Shown piece after piece: positions 19,003 to 27,718 of a stretch of DNA of 38,786 nt (the stretch's first letter is position 1; each line of letters begins with the position of its first letter). Location of the stretch: NCBI GenBank assembly GCA_016182615.1, contig JACPGF010000105.1, forward strand, positions 1 to 38,786, in the 5' to 3' direction. This stretch comes from Ignavibacteriales bacterium (GTDB lineage Bacteria; Bacteroidota; Ignavibacteria; Ignavibacteriales; Ignavibacteriaceae). The notes below the pieces were generated by a model. It was given only the letters and a program-made list of their open reading frames with translations. It had not been told where the DNA came from and did no database searches. Both the position numbers and the translations under genes were made by a program.

Positions 19003-20328
19003 ATGAAAAACATTATATCGAGCTTGGTTCTGGTATTGATTGTTTCCTGCCTGCTTTTTGGGCAGGGCAAGGAAATTGCTTTTACCGAATACGATTTGCC
19101 GAATGGCCTGCACGTTATTTTACACAAGGATAACAGTACTCCCATAGTAGCTGTTACAACAACCTATCACGTCGGGTCAAAAAACGAAGACCCGATGCGG
19201 ACAGGTTTCGCGCACTTTTTTGAGCACCTGATGTTTGAAGGCAGCGAGAATATCGGCCGGGGACAAATTGATGAACTTATTCAAAATGCAGGCGGGCAGT
19301 TGAACGCCTCGACCTCGTTTGATAAAACAACGTATTTCTTTGTCCTTCCTTCCAATCAGCTTGAATTAGGGCTATGGATTGAAAGCGAACGTATGCTGCA
19401 CTCGAAAGTTGACAGTGTCGGCGTTGAAACACAGCGCAAAGTTGTTAAAGAAGAGCGCAGGCAGTCTTATGATAACCGCCCGTACGGCAGTATCATCGAG
19501 AAGACTTTCCAGCATGCATTTAAAGTGCACCCATACCGCTGGACACCAATCGGCTCTTTCCAGTATATTGACCAAGCCACTATTGATGAGTTCCGGGATT
19601 TTTATAAAACCTTTTACGTGCCGGATAACGCGGTTCTTTCAATAGCCGGTGATATCGACATTAATAAAACCAAAGAACTTATTGCTTCGTATTATAACGC
19701 TATTCCCAAAGGCACAAAAGCAATCCCGCGGCCAACAGAAATTGAACCGCGGCAAGCCGCTGAAGTACGGGATACGGTCTATGACAATATCCGCCTTCCG
19801 GCTGTTATACAGGCTTACCACATCCCTAAAATGGGGGATAAAGACTTTTACGCGCTGAGTATGTTAACCACTTTATTGTCATCAGGACAGAGTTCACGGC
19901 TATATAAAGAACTGGTTGATAATAAAAAACTTGCCGTCAGCACCGGTTCGTTTCCGTTCCCCCTTGAGGATCCGGGTTTGTTTTTGGTATATGCAATAAG
20001 CGGCTTCGGTAAAACAGCCGATGAGAACGAGGCAACCATTAACGCTGAAATAGCCAAAGCACAGACAGATCTGCTGAGCGATGAAGAACTGCAAAAAATA
20101 AAAAGTCAGGTAGAAACCGATTTTGTTATGGATAAAGGGCAGATGCGGGGCATTGCCACCTCGCTTGCCGAGTATTACCTGATATACAAAAACACGAATT
20201 TGATAAACAAGGAAATCAGCAGATACCTTGCAGTTACGAAAGAAGATATACGCCGGGTTGCCAAACAATACTTGCAGCCTGCCAACCGCGTGGTATTATA
20301 CTATTTACCCAAACCGGCAAGCAAATAA
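19003..20328 (+). CDS. M16 family zinc metallopeptidase, catalytic subunit
   Basis: The 441-residue protein has a signal peptide (MKNIISSLVLVLIVSCLLFGQG) and an inverted zinc motif HFFEH (His71, Glu74, His75), with the third ligand Glu150/151 in VVKEERR, the expected 76 residues or so downstream. The two M16 halves (about 30-210 and 215-430) match the M16B layout, in which a catalytic chain pairs with a second chain carrying an Arg/Tyr pair. That second chain is encoded 19 bp downstream. It is probably a periplasmic protease for short peptides or leftover signal sequences; the substrate is not determinable here. Cys16 lies within the hydrophobic stretch, and I do not read it as a lipobox with confidence. 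Confidence 0.94.
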   Translation: MKNIISSLVLVLIVSCLLFGQGKEIAFTEYDLPNGLHVILHKDNSTPIVAVTTTYHVGSKNEDPMRTGFAHFFEHLMFEGSENIGRGQIDELIQNAGGQLNASTSFDKTTYFFVLPSNQLELGLWIESERMLHSKVDSVGVETQRKVVKEERRQSYDNRPYGSIIEKTFQHAFKVHPYRWTPIGSFQYIDQATIDEFRDFYKTFYVPDNAVLSIAGDIDINKTKELIASYYNAIPKGTKAIPRPTEIEPRQAAEVRDTVYDNIRLPAVIQAYHIPKMGDKDFYALSMLTTLLSSGQSSRLYKELVDNKKLAVSTGSFPFPLEDPGLFLVYAISGFGKTADENEATINAEIAKAQTDLLSDEELQKIKSQVETDFVMDKGQMRGIATSLAEYYLIYKNTNLINKEISRYLAVTKEDIRRVAKQYLQPANRVVLYYLPKPASK

Positions 20329-20347
20329 AAAGAAGGAGATAAACACT

Positions 20348-21088
20348 ATGAAAACATCAACAAAAATTTTCGCCCTTCTGCTGTTATGCATCCTGCCGCT
20401 AAGTGCGCAGGTTGACAGGACAAAAGCCCCGAAACCGGCTGCCGCACCGGCATTTAACATAGCCGATTACCAGTCTTTCACATTAAAAAACGGGTTAACG
20501 GTATTCGTGGTCGAAAACCACAAACTGCCCGTTGTTTCGTTACAGCTTGTTGTTAATTATGACCCCGTTGCAGAAAAGCCGAACAATGGCTTTGTAGCGG
20601 TAACAGGCTCTTTGCTGCGTACCGGAACAAAAACCAAGGAAAAAGCACAGCTTGATAAAGAAATAGACCTCATCGGAGCCTCGCTCTCGACATCTGAAAC
20701 CGGATTGTACGCGAGCTCGCTGAAAAAGCACGCCAAAAAACTGTTTGCTCTTGCTTCTGAGATTCTTCTTACTCCCGAGTTCAGGCAGACGGAGCTTGAT
20801 AAGATTAAGGAACAGATGATTTCCGAATACCAGTCATCAAAAGAAGAGCCGCAGGCTATTGCATCTGTTGTACGCCGCAAACTGTTTTACGGCGAAAATC
20901 ATCCGTTTGGCGAAGCTGTTAACGAAAGCAGCATAAAGAGTATTACCCTTGAAATGGTTAAACAGTTCTATGCAACGTATTTCAGGCCGAATATTTCATA
21001 CCTTGCCATTGTCGGCGATATAACGCTTACCGAAGCAAAAAAACTTGCAGAGCAGAGTTTTAGTCAATGGGAAAAGCAGATGCGTTAG
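20348..21088 (+). pseudogene. M16 peptidase non-catalytic subunit, N-terminal fragment of a broken gene
   Basis: I choose the ATG at 20348 over the track's 20228 because it follows AAGGAG by about 10 bases and opens a signal peptide (MKTSTKIFALLLLCILPLSAQ). The fragment covers the first M16 domain. It lacks HxxEH, having NNGFVAVTGSLLRTG in its place, as expected of the R/Y-type partner subunit. The reading frame fails after ...SFSQWEK at about 21076 and stops at 21088. The intact family continues here through a linker and the start of the second M16 domain. By comparison with the catalytic subunit next door, about 43 residues are missing, and the rest resumes in the -1 frame. Confidence 0.85.
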
Positions 21089-22281
21089 CTGCAAAAGTTA
21101 CCAACACCATTCTTGGCGGCGGAACTTTCCGCTTGTTTAATAACCTGCGCGAAAAGCACGGCTACACGTACGGTGCTTATTCATCGCTGGAAAGTAACCG
21201 GATTATCGGCTCGTTTATGGCAAATGCAAATGTGCGCAACACGGTTACCGACAGTTCTGTTACCGAGTTCCTTGCCGAGATGAAGCGGTTGAGTGATGAG
21301 CCTGTTGGCGAAGCCGAGCTGACGAAGGTCAAAAACTATATGACCGGCGGGTTTGCAATCTCTTTGGAAAATCCGCAAACCATTGCCAACTTTGCCATTA
21401 ACACGGCACGGTATAATCTGGCAAAAGATTATTACAAAAATTATCTGAAAAACCTTGCCGCGGTTTCTGCTGCAGATGTGCAAAAGATGGCAAAAAAATA
21501 TATCCTGCCTGAGCAGAGCTATATTGTAGCCGTTGGCAAAGCTGCTGATATAGCAGATAACCTGAAAAAGTTCAGCGTATCCGGTAAAGTTGATTTTTAT
21601 GATGCTGACGGGAATAAAGTAGATCCAACCGCGGCAAAGGCACCTGAAGGCGTGACGGTTGAAAAAGTTATTGATGATTATATAACAGCCGTTGGCGGCA
21701 AAGAAAACTTGTACAAAGTGAAAGACCGCACCACGGTTTCAACCGGAACTATTCAGGGAATGCAGTTAAGCAGCACCGTGTATCAGAAAGCACCGAATAA
21801 ATTTCTTGCAAAAATTTCGGTAAGCGGCATGGAACAGGTTGTACTGTTTGACGGTGTAAAAGGCGAACAGCGCTCCGTTATGGGCAACAACGAAATGACC
21901 GGAGCCGAGCTTGAAGAGATTGCTTTCATCTCCGATTTTACGGCAATGACCAGGCTGAAAGATTTTGGCGTTACTGCTAAATTAACCGGAATGCAAAAAA
22001 TAAACGGCAAAGATGCATACCGCATCGAGTTGAAACTGCCAAAAGGTTCAACACTTGTTGAGTTTTATGATGCAGAGAGTCATTTGAAAGTACGGCAGGA
22101 GCGCTCGCTCAGCACACCAAACGGCACTTTTACACAACAAACCGACTACTTGGATTACAAGGATAACAATGGCGTTAAATACGCGTTTACCATGGTACAG
22201 TCGGTTGCAGGCAGAAGCATCGAACTGAAAACCAGCAGCATGGATGTTAACACCGGGCTTTCTGATGATTTGTTCAAGTAA
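21067..22281 (+). pseudogene. M16 peptidase non-catalytic subunit, C-terminal fragment fused to a LolA/lipoprotein-sorting-like domain
   Basis: The true coding content begins about 21077 with ADALAAKVTNTILGGGTFRL, mid-domain of M16_C. LREKHGYTYGAYSS follows and contains the Arg and Tyr residues (R-x6-Y) that complete the active site of two-chain M16 enzymes. From about residue 195 (APEGVTVEKVIDDYITAVGGKENLYKVKD) the protein becomes a domain resembling outer-membrane lipoprotein-sorting (LolA-like) folds, a fusion seen in Bacteroidota insulinase-family proteins. The ATG at 21067 is probably fortuitous: there is no signal peptide and no Shine-Dalgarno, and it overlaps the upstream fragment by 22 bp in another frame. 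Either a genuine frameshifting deletion or a sequence error separates it from its N-terminal half. Confidence 0.85.
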
Positions 22282-22309
22282 ATTTTAAAGCACTATACAT
22301 TATGCAAAA

Positions 22310-22335
22310 GGCTCGCTTTTTAAGCGAGCCTTTTT
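22310..22335 (+). terminator. Rho-independent terminator after the M16 locus
   Basis: GGCTCGCTT (22310-22318) and AAGCGAGCC (22322-22330) form a 9-bp stem with a TTT loop, followed by TTTTT. It lies about 30 bp past the stop. Confidence 0.88.
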
Positions 22336-22595
22336 ATTGCTACTCGATAGAAAACTTGAATTGGTTTATCCGGAATTGTAATTTACATGGTAAACAAAAC
22401 CTTTATAGAATTTGGATGAAATTTACACGTTAACAACGCGCAATGAATCGTGATGTTATAACTCATCACTCAACTCTCATCGTTAAAACAGGGTACTGCG
22501 CTGTTGCGCAGAACTGTGTTGTTTCTATCTTTGCCGAAAACATCAGTAATGGTCGATTTGGAAAATCGCCCTATCTATAGTATTACAAATTTTCT

Positions 22596-22665
22596 ATGGG
22601 TGCTGATAAACTCAGCGTGCTTGGCGAAGCTGCGCTTCGCGCTACACTCAGCTCTCAACACCCAT
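22596..22665. repeat. 70-bp imperfect long hairpin next to the CoA-ligase stop codon
   Basis: ATGGGTG (22596-22602) and CACCCAT (22659-22665) bound the element. Inside, the two arms stay complementary with mismatches down to CGAAGC-TG-CGCTTCG at the centre. It begins about 20 bp after the minus-strand stop of the CoA ligase. No T-run follows on the minus strand, so it looks more like a dispersed palindromic repeat or a 3' end stabiliser than a classic terminator. Confidence 0.6.
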
Positions 22666-22683
22666 CGTTCATCACTACGGGGC

Positions 22684-24789
22684 TCACCGTACCTTTACCC
22701 GTGCATCCACGCAAACGTAATCGCCGCTTTGCGTTACAATCAGCGGATTCAAGTCAAACTCAACTATGCCCGGATGATCGAGCATCATCTGCGCGCAAGA
22801 AGTGAGTATCTTTTGTAGCTTTGTAATATCAACAGGCTGCTCACCACGTACGCCGTGTAACAGTTTGCCAATCTTTACTTCTTCAATCATACTGTTTATA
22901 TCAGAAGTATTTGCGTATGCAGACCGGATGGCGGTATCATTCCAAACCTCAACATATTTACCTCCGGTGCCGAACATCAGCATCGGGCCGAATGATGCAT
23001 CCCTGAAACCGCCTACCAGCAGTTCAAACCGCTGCGTGATAAAAGGCTGAATAAGCAGCGAGTGCAGGTTAATGCCTGTATTCGCGGTGCGCTCAACCAT
23101 TAAACGGGCTTCATCAATCAGGTTTTGTGCATCACCAATATTAACAACAACCAAACGTGCCTCGCTTTTATGAGTCAGTCCCTCGGCTATGCCTTTCAGG
23201 ACAACGGGATAACTGAGTTGCGCTGCGAAATTTTTCACGCGATCCACGGGGATTAGCTGTGTACCGACAAGAGGGATACCATATCCTCTGCACAAATCTT
23301 CAATTGCTTTATTGCCAAGCCAGCGGGGCTCACTTTCTGTTGCATTCTGCTGATTGCCGGAAAGCGCCTCCTTAAATTCCGGTGTGAGCCTGTTTGTATG
23401 TATGCTTGTATTTAAGCTGTTTTTAAATTGCAATAAATTTGCAATTACTTTAGAAGGCTCTTCAGGCTTTCTGAAAACCGGCGGCATAGCAGTAGTTGCG
23501 CCCGCCCTGTATGCGGTCCAAAACTCGGGCAGCGGCATTGCCACCTGATACAAGGGTTTCTCCGCGGCAACTTCCTGTAAACCGCGTATAACAGGCATCG
23601 CGGGAACCATAACAGGCTCAACAAATATCGAAACGACAACATCCACACCTGCATCGGCAAGCAGCAGTCCCGCGGCCATTTTGTATTGTTCAGCGGTTCC
23701 GCCGGGTAAAAAATCAACAGGGTTATTAACACTGCCTTCGGGATGGACAAACTCGCGCAATGCAGTCTTTGTTTCATCGGATAATTGCGCAAGTAAAAGC
23801 CTCTCTTTTTCCAATGCATCAACACACAGTATTGCAGGGCCACCCGCGTTGGTCATAACAGCCACGCGGTTTCCGGCGGGCAGCGGGTGATGTTCGAAAG
23901 CCTGTATGGTATGGAACATTTCATCCACGGTTTCAGCCCGGATAACCCCGAACTGTTTAAGAACATTTCCGGCAACACGGTCGCTGCCGCCCAATGCGCC
24001 AGTATGTGATGAAGCCGCCTTCATGCCAGCCTCGCCCCGTCCTGCTTTTACGATAATGACAGGTTTAGGTGTGTTTGTATTGTTCAGCAATGTTTGTATG
24101 AACCGTTCGCCATTGACAAAACTTTCAAGATACATCGCGATCGAGGTGATGTTGTCATCCTGCTGCCAATATGATAATAAGTCATTTTCATTAATATCAG
24201 CTTTGTTGCCAACGCTGATAAAATGGCCGAATGAATAATCGGTATCACGAAGCGTGTTAAGAACGGCCGCACCCAACGCGCCGCTTTGTGAAAGAAACGC
24301 GGCATGACTTTCTTTCGGGTGCTCGGCTACAAACGTGGCATTTAAACGGTAACCGGAAAAGCTGTTAATAACGCCCATGCAGTTCGGCCCGGTTAAGCGC
24401 GCGTTGGCATTTTGCACCATTTCGAGCAGTTTGCGTTCATTCTCAGCTCCTTCACTTCCGGTTTCCTTGAAACCGGCGGTAATCAGCACGATGGATTTGA
24501 CACTTTTAGCAAGCAGCGAGGTTATGGTATCAAAAACAAACTTTTTAGGAACCACAACAATAGCCAAATCAATTGTTTCGGTTATTGCCTCAACACTCGG
24601 ATAGCACTGGTATCCAAGAATTTCCGGGGTGTTGGGGTTAACCGGCAGGATTTTACCGGTAAACCCATAGCTTTTAATTGTTTTTAATAATTCATAGCCT
24701 ATGGATTTTTCTTTTCCGGAGGCACCGGGTATGCAGATGGCTTTTGCATAAAAAAAGTTATTCAACTGATGAGCGTGAAGTGGTTTCAT
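22684..24789 (-). CDS. ADP-forming acyl/acetyl-CoA synthetase (fused alpha-beta)
   Basis: This enzyme class converts acyl-CoA, ADP and phosphate to the acid, ATP and CoA, conserving energy, and the reaction is reversible. The 701-residue chain has a CoA-binding Rossmann domain (about 10-130; KAICIPGASGKEKSIGY, GPNCMGVIN), a succinyl-CoA-ligase-like domain with the phosphorylated His262 in AASSHTGALGGSD, a further ligase domain (about 300-455) and a C-terminal ATP-grasp domain (about 480-701) with the second conserved His540 in GLTHKSE. The order is that of single-chain ACDs; a protein-acetylating (Pat-like) relative is less likely because no GNAT domain is present. The substrate could be acetyl-CoA or branched/aryl acyl-CoA. 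It is monocistronic. Confidence 0.92.
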   Translation of the reverse strand: MKPLHAHQLNNFFYAKAICIPGASGKEKSIGYELLKTIKSYGFTGKILPVNPNTPEILGYQCYPSVEAITETIDLAIVVVPKKFVFDTITSLLAKSVKSIVLITAGFKETGSEGAENERKLLEMVQNANARLTGPNCMGVINSFSGYRLNATFVAEHPKESHAAFLSQSGALGAAVLNTLRDTDYSFGHFISVGNKADINENDLLSYWQQDDNITSIAMYLESFVNGERFIQTLLNNTNTPKPVIIVKAGRGEAGMKAASSHTGALGGSDRVAGNVLKQFGVIRAETVDEMFHTIQAFEHHPLPAGNRVAVMTNAGGPAILCVDALEKERLLLAQLSDETKTALREFVHPEGSVNNPVDFLPGGTAEQYKMAAGLLLADAGVDVVVSIFVEPVMVPAMPVIRGLQEVAAEKPLYQVAMPLPEFWTAYRAGATTAMPPVFRKPEEPSKVIANLLQFKNSLNTSIHTNRLTPEFKEALSGNQQNATESEPRWLGNKAIEDLCRGYGIPLVGTQLIPVDRVKNFAAQLSYPVVLKGIAEGLTHKSEARLVVVNIGDAQNLIDEARLMVERTANTGINLHSLLIQPFITQRFELLVGGFRDASFGPMLMFGTGGKYVEVWNDTAIRSAYANTSDINSMIEEVKIGKLLHGVRGEQPVDITKLQKILTSCAQMMLDHPGIVEFDLNPLIVTQSGDYVCVDARVKVR

Positions 24790-25331
24790 AAAATGCAGGG
24801 TGTTGAGTTTGTAAAAATAGCTTATACAAAATTAATGAATAATTAATAATGAGAAATGAAAAATGTATGCTCTGTCCGCCTGCATCCGCCCGCATGAAAC
24901 ATTCGGACATGCTGTTCAGGCGGGTGGGGAATGGAAAGAGGGGCTTTATTGATATGAAGGATTATATTTTTGGGAGGTGTAATTTGTGAGTGGGTGATAA
25001 AATGGAAAAAATCCGTATGGGATTTTATCACGTGTAATTTTTTATTTTTTACGGAATAAGGGATAAGGATGGAAGCACAGAAAAGGACAGCCGGATTTGC
25101 CGTTTTATCATCAATCAAGCCGAAATGACAGTGATGGTTGTATATAATTAAACTGCCCTGTTTGCTGATACCAGGTGGCAATAACAATAGGTAGTTATTT
25201 TGCCCTATTTTGGGGTTGTCGGCTCTTTTAATATATTAGCACTGTTTCAGTTATTTCGCTTTTTCGTGGGCGAAGTCATGAAAAAAAATTAGTATCTTGC
25301 ATGTCACATTAAAAAGCAAAAATATTATTCT
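24790..25331. other. 542-bp divergent intergenic region, no gene seen
   Basis: The region separates the CoA ligase from a lipoprotein gene. The minus-strand 114-codon ORF at 24843-25187 has no signal peptide, family motif or Shine-Dalgarno, and I reject it. TATCTTGC at 25293-25300 resembles a -7 promoter box 31 bp before the lipoprotein start, without a matching TTTG box. Confidence 0.5.
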
Positions 25332-26783
25332 ATGTCAAATAAAATAAAACTAGGGCTGTCAACAATTGTTCTGGGCAGTGTATTGCTGCTATTCAGTTCA
25401 TGCGAGCAGGCGGTAACATATCCCGATGAAACCAACACCGGAGTGTACCGGACACTGACCATTGATTCAAAGCCTTCAGGAGCAACAATTTTTATAAACG
25501 GTAAAAACATGGGGCAAAAAACCCCGGACAGCTTGGTTTGGTTAGCATCTGACACGAATGCCATAACCCTTAGATTGGCAGATTTCCGTGATACTGTGTT
25601 CACAGCAATGGCTCCACAGGGGGTTAAAACAGCAATTATGGTTGACTTTACCCAAAACCCCAGAATGCGGGGCACTATTTATTGTGATTCATTCCCTGAC
25701 AGCGCGGATATTTATATTGGCGACTCAGCTACAGGCCTTCCCGGTGATTATAACATCCGGTACAGGTATGCCAGTTGTATTGATGCCGTTACCAAAGTAA
25801 AGGTCGTCAGTGAAAAAATTACGAATAATACCGTTAGCATGAAGGATACAACTTTGTGGGTAACCTATCTTCCTGAAAACTGTGGAATACCCGAATTGTA
25901 TTTTAACACGATTTTTGTTGATGCACATGATGTAAAATGGCTGGGTGGTAATTCAACCGGATTAACAAGATACGATGAATTAAGCTGGACAAATTATTCA
26001 ACCAGCAATTCAAACATACCGGGAAATATTATTAATTGTATAACTGAAGATATATCCGGAAATCTGTGGGTAGGCACAAACAATGGCTTAGCAAAGTTAA
26101 ATAGCGGATCATTTACCGTTTATAACACCGGTAATACGTGTTTAACATCAAATATTATTACTGCAATCCGAGTTGGCTCCGGAGATAGCCTTTTTGTTGG
26201 TACTGCAAACAGTTTGGTATTGTTTTCAGGTAACACTTGCCAGAAACTTGACAATGAATTTTTGGGTACTATGTGGATACGCTCTTTGGCTGTTTCGCGG
26301 ACAGGTCTTCTTTATGTTTGTACATCAGCGGGACTTTATGCTTATTCCGGTTCAACCCGGTATAGTTTACCCGGTCTTACCAATAGTACGGTCTCAGCAT
26401 TTGCAATTGAGTACAACGGGCATGGATGGATAGGCACCATCGGGGCTGGTGACGCTGGCGGAACCTTCCAATATACCAGAGGCCGCATTGACCTGACCTC
26501 ATCGTTATCAAACCCAATTACCGGCGATCCATTAATAACATTCTCCAATTTTACCGGCAAAGATATCTATGACATTTTACTGACTTCCGAAAACTACCTG
26601 TGGGTATCGACCAATCAAGGGCTTGGTAAATGTACAACCGGCAGCGCAAATGCACCGGTATTTTTACGGGTTAACAATGGTTTTCTTCAATCGAATGTGA
26701 TTAAAGCCGTCAGGCGTGATTCAAACAAGTATTACTGGATTGCCACAAGCGGCGGCGGCCTGACTAAATACAAAGGAAATTAA
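25332..26783 (+). CDS. Lipoprotein with PEGA domain and two-component-regulator-type propeller
   Basis: The 483-residue protein has a lipoprotein signal peptide ending LLLFSSC with the lipidated Cys24. A PEGA domain follows (about 42-110; LTIDSKPSGATIFINGKNMG). The remainder is a propeller of Reg_prop-like blades: NLWVGTNNGLAKL, LLYVCTSAGLYAY, HGWIGTIGAGDAGG, YLWVSTNQGLGKC, YYWIATSGGGLTKY. Such blades occur in the periplasmic sensor part of hybrid two-component systems, but no histidine kinase domain is present here. It is probably anchored in the outer or inner membrane facing the periplasm or the surface. The function is unknown. It is monocistronic with a strong terminator. Confidence 0.88.
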   Translation: MSNKIKLGLSTIVLGSVLLLFSSCEQAVTYPDETNTGVYRTLTIDSKPSGATIFINGKNMGQKTPDSLVWLASDTNAITLRLADFRDTVFTAMAPQGVKTAIMVDFTQNPRMRGTIYCDSFPDSADIYIGDSATGLPGDYNIRYRYASCIDAVTKVKVVSEKITNNTVSMKDTTLWVTYLPENCGIPELYFNTIFVDAHDVKWLGGNSTGLTRYDELSWTNYSTSNSNIPGNIINCITEDISGNLWVGTNNGLAKLNSGSFTVYNTGNTCLTSNIITAIRVGSGDSLFVGTANSLVLFSGNTCQKLDNEFLGTMWIRSLAVSRTGLLYVCTSAGLYAYSGSTRYSLPGLTNSTVSAFAIEYNGHGWIGTIGAGDAGGTFQYTRGRIDLTSSLSNPITGDPLITFSNFTGKDIYDILLTSENYLWVSTNQGLGKCTTGSANAPVFLRVNNGFLQSNVIKAVRRDSNKYYWIATSGGGLTKYKGN

Positions 26784-26790
26784 GTTTACA

Positions 26791-26817
26791 AAAAACCGCC
26801 TGTTGGGCGGTTTTTTT
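26791..26817 (+). terminator. Rho-independent terminator after the lipoprotein gene
   Basis: ACCGCC (26795-26800) pairs with GGCGGT (26806-26811) around TGTTG, with flanking A- and T-runs that extend the stem and supply the U-tract. Confidence 0.88.
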
Positions 26818-26839
26818 ATGACTACTGCAACTCTGCACG

Positions 26840-26887
26840 TTAACAAAAATATTTTTGTTAAAAAACTTGACAAAATGATTTTTGTCA
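26840..26887. repeat. Twin AT-rich palindromes between convergent genes
   Basis: A perfect 22-bp palindrome (26840-26861; half-site TTAACAAAAAT) is followed 6 bp later by TGACAAAA-TGAT-TTTTGTCA (26868-26887). They share the core ACAAAA and sit between two conventional terminators, so termination does not need them. They could be protein-binding sites or remnants of a dispersed element. Confidence 0.6.
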
Positions 26888-26915
26888 GCTAAATCAATGC
26901 GGCATTATGTAATGC

Positions 26916-26945
26916 AAAAGCCCCGGTTTCCGGGGCTTTTTTGTT
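26916..26945 (-). terminator. Bidirectional terminator; ends the UPF0210 operon on the minus strand
   Basis: AAAAGCCCCGG (26916-26926) and CCGGGGCTTTT (26930-26940) form an 11-bp stem with a TTT loop, A-rich on the left and T-rich on the right. It lies 18-47 bp past the minus-strand stop at 26963 and can serve both directions. Confidence 0.85.
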
Positions 26946-26962
26946 GATTGTATGTGGCTATT

Positions 26963-27718
26963 TTAATTAGTCAAGCTGCGCGTAGGGGCGGGGAACCTGC
27001 CGCCGCGGGAGAGTAGGTTGTACGAGCTGATGGTGCGGACAGGCATGATGGGCGCTTTGCCGAGCAGGCCGCCGTAATCAACAAACTCACCGGCTTTTTT
27101 ACCGTACGCGGGAATAATGCGCGCTGCCGTCGTTTTGTCGTTAATAACACCAATTGCCGATTCATCGGCAATAATTCCTGCAATAGTGGAGGCTGGTGTG
27201 TCGCCGGGTATGGCAACCATGTCTAAACCTACCGAGCAAACGGCTGTCATCGCTTCGAGCTTTTCTAACGAGAGATTACCGCGCTCTGCAGCCCGTATCA
27301 TTGCCTGATCTTCACTCACGGGGATGAATGCACCGCTCATACCGCCAACCGACTGGCTGGCCATGAGTCCCGCCTTTTTAACGCAATCGTTCAGCATGGC
27401 AAGGGCACAGGTAGTGCCAGGGGCACCGACATCTTCAACTCCCATTGCAATAAGTATATCACCAATGCTGTCGCCTTCGGCGGGTGTGGGTGCTAGTGAA
27501 ATATCAACGATACCGAACTCGATACCGTGTTTTTCGGCAACTTTGCGGCCGATAAGTTCACCTGCACGGGTTATCTTGAAAACGGTTTTTTTAATTACTT
27601 CGGCTAAATCCTGGAAACCTACCTGCCCGGCAGCGCGGATTGCATCGAGCACAACACCCGGCCCGCTGATGCCAACGTTAAGAACAACTTCGGGTTCCGA
27701 GACACCGTGGAAAGCACC
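26963..27718 (-). pseudogene. UPF0210 / PFL-like (DUF711) protein, C-terminal fragment of a broken gene
   Basis: The track starts this ORF at a GTG (27652), but homologous sequence extends in frame back to 27718 ([28 protein letters not shown]), which belongs to the middle of the family. The fragment carries [72 protein letters not shown] and the typical end RGGRFPAP. The family resembles pyruvate formate-lyase in fold, but its reaction is not established. There is no plausible independent start, so it is the detached 3' part of the gene that begins at 28196. It ends at a strong terminator. Confidence 0.87.

Larger units (their letters stand above)
22282..22683. other. 402-bp convergent intergenic region with hairpins
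   Basis: No supported gene. It contains the terminator above, a short hairpin CTGCGC-TGTT-GCGCAG (22496-22511) and a long imperfect inverted repeat (22596-22665) listed separately. The short plus-strand ORFs reported across it have no recognisable protein features. Confidence 0.6.

Noticed and set aside
21060-21090. Programmed -1 frameshift joining the two M16 fragments
   Set aside because: GGGAAAAG is not in the X-XXY-YYZ phase of the reading frame, and a frameshift would not restore the roughly 43 missing residues.
22504-22818. Plus-strand ORFs of 104 and 69 codons across the CoA-ligase stop
   Set aside because: They overlap the long hairpin and the antisense of a well-supported gene and have no protein features.
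24843-25187. 114-codon minus-strand ORF in the spacer before the PEGA lipoprotein
   Set aside because: No Shine-Dalgarno, signal peptide or recognisable motif; odd composition and frequent His/Pro/Cys suggest a chance open frame.
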